DNA from: Halomonas organivorans
Lineage (GTDB): Bacteria > Pseudomonadota > Gammaproteobacteria > Pseudomonadales > Halomonadaceae
Length of the DNA stretch: 48,040 nucleotides
Assembly: GCF_014192055.1 (NCBI RefSeq)
Contig: NZ_JACHXM010000028.1
Span: 1-48,040 of the forward strand
Direction of reading: 5' to 3'
The notes below the pieces were generated by a model. It made no database searches. It saw nothing but the letters and a program-made list of their open reading frames with translations, and was not told the DNA's origin. The position numbers and the translations under genes were made by a program. Position 1 is the stretch's first letter, and each line of letters starts with the position of its first letter. Positions 47,628 to 48,040 of the stretch are shown here, piece by piece.

Positions 47628-48040
47628 ATGAGTGCAGCCAATCGCGGAGTCGTCTACAAGGGCCCGGGTGAAGTCGCCGTCGAGTCCATCGCCTATCCGG
47701 AACTCGCCCTGGGCAATCGCAAGTGCGAACACGGCGTGATCCTCAAGGTCGTCACCACCAACATCTGTGGCAGCGACCAGCACATGGTGCGCGGCCGCAC
47801 CACCGCGCCCTCCGGCCTGGTGCTGGGGCACGAGATCACCGGCATCGTGGTCGAGTGCGGCCGCGACGTGGAATTCCTCAATCCGGGCGACCTGGTCTCG
47901 GTGCCGTTCAACATTGCCTGCGGTCGCTGCCGCAACTGCAAGTCCGGCCAGACCGGCATCTGCCTCAACGTCAATCCGGCGCGCCCCGGTGCCGCCTACG
48001 GCTACGTCGACATGGGCGGCTGGGTCGGTGGCCAGACCGA
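47628..48040 (+). CDS. fdhA: Glutathione-independent formaldehyde dehydrogenase (partial, 3' end outside window)
   Basis: The first 137 codons of a zinc-dependent medium-chain dehydrogenase that oxidises formaldehyde to formate with tightly bound NAD, without glutathione. MSAANRGVVYKGPGEVAVES, TTNICGSDQHMVRGRTTAP, LVLGHEITG and NPARPGAAYGYVDMGGWVGG match Pseudomonas putida FdhA. Catalytic zinc ligands C47 and H68 and the structural cysteines in IACGRCRNCKSGQTGIC are present. ATG 47628 has GAAGGAAG upstream; the frame is open a further 43 codons upstream but through the inverted repeat. In Pseudomonas it accompanies sarcosine oxidase genes, so more one-carbon genes may follow beyond the window. 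Confidence 0.95.
   Translation, partial: MSAANRGVVYKGPGEVAVESIAYPELALGNRKCEHGVILKVVTTNICGSDQHMVRGRTTAPSGLVLGHEITGIVVECGRDVEFLNPGDLVSVPFNIACGRCRNCKSGQTGICLNVNPARPGAAYGYVDMGGWVGGQT

Overview
The window is about 48 kb of GC-rich gammaproteobacterial chromosome. The most likely source is a halophilic Halomonadaceae (Halomonas-like) bacterium. The reasons are a very acidic secreted protein, a glycine-betaine catabolic island next to a BCCT-type osmolyte transporter, Pseudomonas/Halomonas-style gene content (gbdR, dgcAB), and short intergenic heptamer repeats. The genus is inferred; no rRNA or tRNA gene is present to confirm it. No insertion sequence, integrase or CRISPR array was seen.

Region 1 (1-7.4 kb): tsaD on the minus strand, divergent from the macromolecular-synthesis cluster rpsU-dnaG-rpoD, which has a terminator between rpsU and dnaG. 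An unknown six-helix membrane protein and a LysR regulator follow on the minus strand.

Region 2 (7.5-22.6 kb) is a one-carbon/betaine module: a single-chain [4Fe-4S] L-serine ammonia-lyase with a divergent LysR gene, another LysR gene divergent from frmA (S-hydroxymethylglutathione dehydrogenase), S-formylglutathione hydrolase, the GlxA/AraC-type regulator GbdR, mtgA, then a co-directional block of an M19-like protein with a degenerate metal site, a DUF5943 protein, dgcA, dgcB and two ETF subunits. Together these would take dimethylglycine toward sarcosine, pass electrons through ETF, detoxify the released formaldehyde and remove serine as pyruvate. The BCCT transporter and a second, glutathione-independent formaldehyde dehydrogenase (fdhA, cut by the window end) at the far right fit the same physiology.

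Region 3 (22.8-44.7 kb) reads as a cell-surface assembly cassette. A complete type I secretion system (ABC ATPase, HlyD-type adaptor, TolC-type channel) is followed by an ABC-transporter-dependent polysaccharide cluster: WcaJ-type initiating transferase, ManC, a WbaZ-like GT4, a small basic protein, a 961-aa tandem GT4, Wzm, Wzt with C-terminal domain, a DUF4214-methyltransferase, and a further GT4. After an AT-rich gap with one weak orphan ORF and a strong sigma-70 promoter comes a 994-aa acidic DUF4214/RTX-like protein with the codon use of a highly expressed gene, then a SapC-family protein and a DUF6447-like small protein. I read this as an S-layer (or similar major surface protein) secreted by the T1SS and anchored to a mannose-containing O-polysaccharide, analogous to Caulobacter RsaA. 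It is the most interesting system in the window.

Region 4 (44.7-48.0 kb): a terminator, a gap without a convincing gene, an IalB-family periplasmic protein and a BCCT transporter (both minus strand), then partial fdhA (plus strand).
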